A DNA stretch of 64,000 nucleotides, from contig DIXM01000003.1 of the NCBI GenBank assembly GCA_002436025.1, positions 124,001 through 188,000 on the forward strand. Direction: 5' to 3'. Below the pieces are notes generated by a model. It had not been told where the DNA came from, did not search any database, and saw nothing but the letters and a program-made list of their open reading frames with translations. The DNA is from a candidate division Hyd24-12 bacterium UBA6080. Its GTDB lineage: Bacteria; Fermentibacterota; Fermentibacteria; Fermentibacterales; JCC-6. How positions within the stretch are numbered: position 1 is the first letter of the stretch; the number at the start of each line of letters is the position of its first letter. Both the position numbers and the translations under genes were made by a program. This document shows, in pieces, positions 60,222-64,000 of this stretch.

Positions 60222-61265
60222 ATGAACCGGAAGTCCCTCAGGGTAGTTTCGTTTCTGTTGCTTTTATGTCTGTCCGGATGTGCAGAGCCACCACTGTCGC
60301 CAATTGCCGAGGGTGAGTATGTGGACGATTTCATAGTGTGCTGGGAGTGTTTCGACTCGCTTTACTGTGATTTCCCCCACAAGCAGATCGACTGGCAAGA
60401 GTGCTACTCAAGATATCTGCCCGCCGCCGCTCAAGCCGACAACGACATGGAGTTCATCGGGGTGCTTATGGATCTTCTGGGCGAGCTTCACGATGGCCAC
60501 GTTTACCTTTTTGCTGATGATCATATATATGTTCCGTACGCGCTTGAGTTTGATCCAAACTACGATATGAGCGTCATTTACGATTACTTCGAGCTCGAGG
60601 GCGGTATCACCTGGAACGACGAGGGGCAGTTCGGATACTGTGTTTTTCCCGAAATGTCGTACCTTATGATACCATCATGGAGTGGAGGTGTTTTCGACCC
60701 TGCGGTGTTCCACCAGGTGTTCGATTCGCTGTTCACCGAATCTGAAGTTGTCGTCATCGATGAACGCATGAATTACGGCGGAAGCACAACGAATGCAAAT
60801 CACGTTGCTGGAAGATTCACGGATGAGGACGTGCTGGCGTTGTACTTTCAATACAGGAACGGACCTGATCATGGCGATTACACTGAACTGTACCCGTTTT
60901 GCATCGCACCCCTGGGTTCCTGGCATTTCGCCGGGGATGTGTACGTTCTTCAAGGGCGCACTTGTGCCAGCTCATCAGAGTGGTTCCTTAACCTGATGGG
61001 TGTACTCCCGAACGTCGTAACCGTAGGGGAACGTTCATACGGAGCGGGCGGCATTCCCCAGCTTATTGCGTTACCTAACGGGTGGCAGATCAATGTCCCG
61101 TACATAATCGTCTATACCAGCGAAATGATCCCGGTTGAGTGGAATGGCATCGAGCCCGATGTGCACGTCCCGACGACTCCGGAGGATTTCGCTGAAGGCA
61201 GGGACCCTGTTCTGGACTACGTGTTCAGCGAGTGCGGCCTGCGGAATTGGGGGACACAATACTAA
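60222..61265 (+). CDS. S41-like lipoprotein (paralogue 2), C-terminus inside a repeat
   Basis: A 347-residue lipoprotein (lipobox LSGC near residue 20) homologous along its length to the previous gene: FDSLYCDFPHKQIDWQECYS, GDVYVLQGRTCASSSEWF with Ser250 at the nucleophile place, and VVTVGERSYGAGG. DPVLDYVF is shared, but then CGLRNWGTQY is encoded by the start of repeat R2, so the original C-terminus was changed by the repeat. Roles in the envelope are inferred. Confidence 0.75.
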   Translation: MNRKSLRVVSFLLLLCLSGCAEPPLSPIAEGEYVDDFIVCWECFDSLYCDFPHKQIDWQECYSRYLPAAAQADNDMEFIGVLMDLLGELHDGHVYLFADDHIYVPYALEFDPNYDMSVIYDYFELEGGITWNDEGQFGYCVFPEMSYLMIPSWSGGVFDPAVFHQVFDSLFTESEVVVIDERMNYGGSTTNANHVAGRFTDEDVLALYFQYRNGPDHGDYTELYPFCIAPLGSWHFAGDVYVLQGRTCASSSEWFLNLMGVLPNVVTVGERSYGAGGIPQLIALPNGWQINVPYIIVYTSEMIPVEWNGIEPDVHVPTTPEDFAEGRDPVLDYVFSECGLRNWGTQY

Positions 61266-61323
61266 ATTATGTTCTTCGAAACGAGCTGTTTTTTAAAGAA
61301 TCCTGAAGGTGAACTTCAATTTT
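61245..61323. repeat. 79-bp direct repeat, right copy (R2)
   Basis: AATTGGGGGACACAATACTA and onward, in the same orientation as R1 at 58329 and ending at the same TTGAAG-type hairpin (here CTGAAG-GTGAA-CTTCAA). It covers the last codons and the stop of the preceding gene. Confidence 0.9.
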
Positions 61324-61340
61324 TATCTACCGCTGCTGTC

Positions 61341-61685
61341 TTACCTTAAACCCTGCCCCAGTGTATCCCCATAGCCTATGCCCTGATAGGTCGATTCGAG
61401 CCTTGCCAGGGTGTCGGACGCCGAGCGGTAGAGAACCGTCCAGGCCGAGGGGACCCGTGCAGCGATTCCCGTGACGGCCGTTGCGACCGATTCCGACGGG
61501 GCTTCGTGCCAGTTTTCGCTTTCCGGGGGGAATGCGAGGTTTCTGGCGAGAATGCCCCCCGTTTCCTCGAGAAGAACTCGTTCAGGTTGGGAAAGCTCCG
61601 CGTTGGAACGGGGGGAACCCCCGCATCCTGAAGCGGATAGAAGCAGGGAGAGAGTCGACCAGACGGTGATTGTTGCGGCTTTCAT
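61341..61685 (-). CDS. Small lipoprotein of unknown function
   Basis: A 114-residue lipoprotein; the ATG at 61685 gives MKAATITVWSTLSLLLSASGC with the lipobox near residue 21. The mature part (ETGGILARNLAFPPESENW, RVPSAWTVLYRSASDTLARL) has no known domain. ATG 61748 would add 21 residues ahead of the signal and lies upstream of the promoter, so it is not used. Confidence 0.68.
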   Translation of the reverse strand: MKAATITVWSTLSLLLSASGCGGSPRSNAELSQPERVLLEETGGILARNLAFPPESENWHEAPSESVATAVTGIAARVPSAWTVLYRSASDTLARLESTYQGIGYGDTLGQGLR

Positions 61686-61694
61686 TCCACTGGC

Positions 61695-61723
61695 ACTATA
61701 GTTGTTTGTTGCGGTAATCACAA
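61695..61723 (-). promoter_or_regulatory. Promoter of small lipoprotein, leaderless start
   Basis: Minus strand: TTGTGA (61723-61718), 17 bases, TATAGT (61700-61695). Transcription would start ~3 bases before ATG 61685. There is no Shine-Dalgarno. Confidence 0.65.
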
Positions 61724-61738
61724 TAAAGGGGGGGCCGA

Positions 61739-64000
61739 ATGGCTGCAAGACACATTCTTCCTTTGCTGTTGGCTTCCACGGCCCTTGCGACCGGTTACGG
61801 CAGGAACAGGGTTTTTACCCACGACAACCCCTGGTGGGAGCTTCATTCAAGCAGGTTCACAGTCTACTACGAAGAGGGAACCGAGCAGGTCGCGGAAAGC
61901 ACCGTCGTAATCGGTGAAAGGTCCATGCAGGCCCTTTCAACGACTTTCGAATACCTGCCCTCCGAGCCAATACCAGTCATAGTTTACAGGTCGCCCGGAA
62001 GGTTCCGCCAAACCTCGGTCATCAGCGGCGAGATAGGTGAGGGGGTCGGTGGTTTCACCGAGTTCTTCAAGGGCAGGGTCGTCGTTCCCTACGCAGGTGT
62101 GTACAGCGAGTACCGCCATGTGCTGGAACACGAGATCAACCACGCCTTCGTGTACGACATGCTCTACGACCGCAGCCTTTACGGGATCGTTCGAAGCAAG
62201 GCCCCTCTCTGGACCCTCGAGGGGCTTGCGGAATACACATCACAGGGGTGGGACATCGACAGCGAGTCCGAATTCCGCGACATGGTCATTGCGAACCAGA
62301 TCGTTCCCATCCAGCAACTCTCCGTGAGAAGCGACTACCTGGTCTACCGGCAGGGGCAGGCCATCTACAAGTTCATGGTGGACAGATACGGGGAAGACAG
62401 GTACATCGATTTCGTCAGACACCTGAGGGACAACGACGGCCTTCAGGGCGCACTGAGGGCTGCGTTCGACATGTCGGTCGAACAGTTCAGCGAACGGTTC
62501 ATGGAGTGGGCCCGCGAAACCTACTGGGCCCCGGTTGCAACGGGTGAGAGCCCGTCGGATCTGGGAACCCCAATCATCCGTGACGGAAGCCGCGGCCGCA
62601 GGAGAGTTGTCCTCGCTGAACCGGTGATATCCCCCGACGGGGCCATGACATCGGGCGTGGAGTTTCACAGGGGGAGGTTCTCCTCCGTTGTCAGAAGCAC
62701 TGCGGACGGAAGTGAGATATTCAGACCAGTAAGCGGCGCAGGTCTTTCCGAGACCAGCCCTTCACCCATGTTCCGCACCGGCGCTTTCTCTCCAGGGTCA
62801 GACTCTGTGGCAGTGGCTGTTCAGGGGCAGTACGCCGACGGCCTTGTGATAAGGGGAATCGGGGGGGGCGAGCTTACCCTTCCCGTCGAATTTCAGCTTG
62901 TACGCGATCCGTCATGGTCGCCGGACGGTGGCCTTGTGGCCTTCAGTGCAATGAGTGAGGGGGTTCTGGACATTTACGTGTGGAACACCACAACCGGATC
63001 CATCGAAAGGGCAACCGACGGCGGTGACAGTCCCCGTGACCTCTGGTGGGGCGACCAGGGCATACTTTTCGTTGGCGAGAGGGAGAACGGCCGGATCTAC
63101 ACACTCAATGCATTGATCCCCGGTGAATCCCCCCGGCTTCTCTACGAAACCCCATTCTCCCTGCGGAATCCCGTCTCGTACCCCGAGGGGGTTGTCTTCA
63201 TCATGAACACAGGCAGCGGGGCAAATTTTCACCTGTTGTCCGCTGAGACCGGGGAAGTCACCCGCATAAGCAACCTGTACAGAACTCCCTCCGCCCTCTC
63301 CAGGGCATCCGACACCGGGCTTTCCATGTTTTTTTCGTCTGACTGGAGCGGCGGCGGGCTCTTTCTGACCCGCGACCTCTCCCGGAGGGCGGGAAGCGAA
63401 CCTGAATCACCCCCCGCTCCCTCACCCCCCGACTCAGGCAGTGTCGAGACAGCACTGGTAACCCCCGCCACATGGCGGATCTCGCCGTACGATCCGGGCC
63501 TCACCCTCGACTACGTGAGCGCAACTGCGGGATTTGACAGCTACGCAGGGCTTGCCGGTTACTCGCAGTTCATTTTCAGCGACATACTGGCCAGGCATCA
63601 GCTCGCGATCCTTGCCGACCTGAACGGTGAAATCAGCGATGTGGACGCAGGGTGCTTTTACTCGAACATGGAGGGCAGGGTTCAGTACGGCGTTTCCCTT
63701 TACCGCATGGCCACCCGCTACCGTTTCACCGACACCCAGACCGAGCAGAACGATTACGTAAGGGATACCGAGATAGGAACCGGGCTTGAGCTTCGTTACC
63801 CCTTCACCCGGTCACTTCGGGCCTCGATGGGAGTGGGTTACCGGAGGCTCGACAGGGAGGGGCTCTGGTCCACCGACATCAACCTTCGCGAGAACATTCT
63901 CGCTGTTGGCGGAAGGATAGTCCTGGATAACGCCCTGTGGGGGCCAACAGGTCCCAGGGTCGGCAGCAGGATGTCCCTCTCCGCGGACTGGGCTCCCGGG
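61739..64000 (+). CDS. Surface metallopeptidase-propeller-barrel protein (3' partial)
   Basis: An exported protein of which 754 codons are in the window. After a signal peptide it has a gluzincin (peptidase MA-like) domain with HEINH (residues 131-135) and the third zinc ligand in LEGLAEY (Glu165). Beta-propeller repeats follow (DPSWSPDGGLVAFSAMSEG near residue 395; WWGDQGILFVG). The C-terminal part from ~600 has the strands of an outer membrane barrel (LRYPFTRSLRASMGVGYRRL) and is cut by the window end. AAAGGGGGGG precedes the ATG. The enzyme probably sits at the surface with its barrel in the outer membrane. Confidence 0.8.
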   Translation, partial: MAARHILPLLLASTALATGYGRNRVFTHDNPWWELHSSRFTVYYEEGTEQVAESTVVIGERSMQALSTTFEYLPSEPIPVIVYRSPGRFRQTSVISGEIGEGVGGFTEFFKGRVVVPYAGVYSEYRHVLEHEINHAFVYDMLYDRSLYGIVRSKAPLWTLEGLAEYTSQGWDIDSESEFRDMVIANQIVPIQQLSVRSDYLVYRQGQAIYKFMVDRYGEDRYIDFVRHLRDNDGLQGALRAAFDMSVEQFSERFMEWARETYWAPVATGESPSDLGTPIIRDGSRGRRRVVLAEPVISPDGAMTSGVEFHRGRFSSVVRSTADGSEIFRPVSGAGLSETSPSPMFRTGAFSPGSDSVAVAVQGQYADGLVIRGIGGGELTLPVEFQLVRDPSWSPDGGLVAFSAMSEGVLDIYVWNTTTGSIERATDGGDSPRDLWWGDQGILFVGERENGRIYTLNALIPGESPRLLYETPFSLRNPVSYPEGVVFIMNTGSGANFHLLSAETGEVTRISNLYRTPSALSRASDTGLSMFFSSDWSGGGLFLTRDLSRRAGSEPESPPAPSPPDSGSVETALVTPATWRISPYDPGLTLDYVSATAGFDSYAGLAGYSQFIFSDILARHQLAILADLNGEISDVDAGCFYSNMEGRVQYGVSLYRMATRYRFTDTQTEQNDYVRDTEIGTGLELRYPFTRSLRASMGVGYRRLDREGLWSTDINLRENILAVGGRIVLDNALWGPTGPRVGSRMSLSADWAPG

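Overview
The window looks like a chromosome segment of a GC-rich, Gram-negative-type bacterium, probably from one of the less-studied phyla of the FCB group (Fermentibacteria/Eisenbacteria-like; this placement is an inference). The grounds are four proteins with a C-terminal FlgD-Ig/type IX-like sorting domain (PNPF-type motif, then a GxYF-type strand), many lipoproteins, an outer-membrane barrel enzyme, a PEGA/TonB-type protein, an EtfA with a ferredoxin domain, and housekeeping clusters whose gene order is that of ordinary bacteria. TGA is the normal stop codon, used in dozens of ATGA/GTGA/TTGA overlaps.

Layout. 1-7.2 kb: secreted and lipoprotein genes around a minus-strand exonuclease-murA-lipoprotein operon. 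7.3-10.3 kb, minus strand: UbiA-type prenyltransferase, ispE, tRNA-Gln, rplY, pth. 10.4-28.4 kb, plus strand: phosphate-type transporter, rsmI, a CDP-alcohol phosphatidyltransferase followed by inositol-1-phosphate synthase, tmk, a C-terminal processing protease, a phosphohexomutase, the lipid cluster yceD-rpmF-plsX-fabH-fabG-acpP-fabF (no fabD), an acyl-CoA dehydrogenase with etfBA, and a PHP esterase. 28.4-37 kb: a mixture that includes a GroES-like protein, a tRNA-Ser, MtfA, pyrE, a TPR-PEGA-TonB protein, a subtilase, dtd and maf. 37-39.2 kb: two tandem paralogous selenoprotein genes. 39.3-43.3 kb: tRNA-Ser, a TPR protein with repeated acidic linkers, tRNA-Ala, a PP2C-like membrane protein. 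43.3-50.7 kb: SRP RNA, dnaX-ybaB-recR-pgsA-pgpA-cinA-thpR-recA-recX. 50.7-58.3 kb: rplM-rpsI, rpsB-tsf-pyrH-frr-uppS-cdsA-dxr-rseP. 58.3-61.3 kb: a three-gene cassette bounded by 79-bp direct repeats. 61.3-64 kb: a small lipoprotein and a metallopeptidase-propeller-barrel protein that runs off the window.

The main discovery is at 37,081-39,193. Two adjacent genes encode exported thioredoxin-fold (Omp28-like) proteins, and each is interrupted at codon 33 by an in-frame TGA in the context TQTG-TGA-GTC. If the TGA is read as selenocysteine, each gene is one continuous frame with a UxxC redox motif, a downstream cis-Pro motif and a C-terminal sorting domain. In the upstream copy the TGA is followed, at the same distance as in E. 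coli fdhF, by a perfect hairpin with a GGUC loop, which fits a bacterial SECIS. Other points of interest: ispE has no stop codon before tRNA-Gln and reads through the whole tRNA gene; MurA has Asp in place of its catalytic Cys; several genes have promoters that predict leaderless mRNAs; a LexA-like box lies inside the recA promoter.
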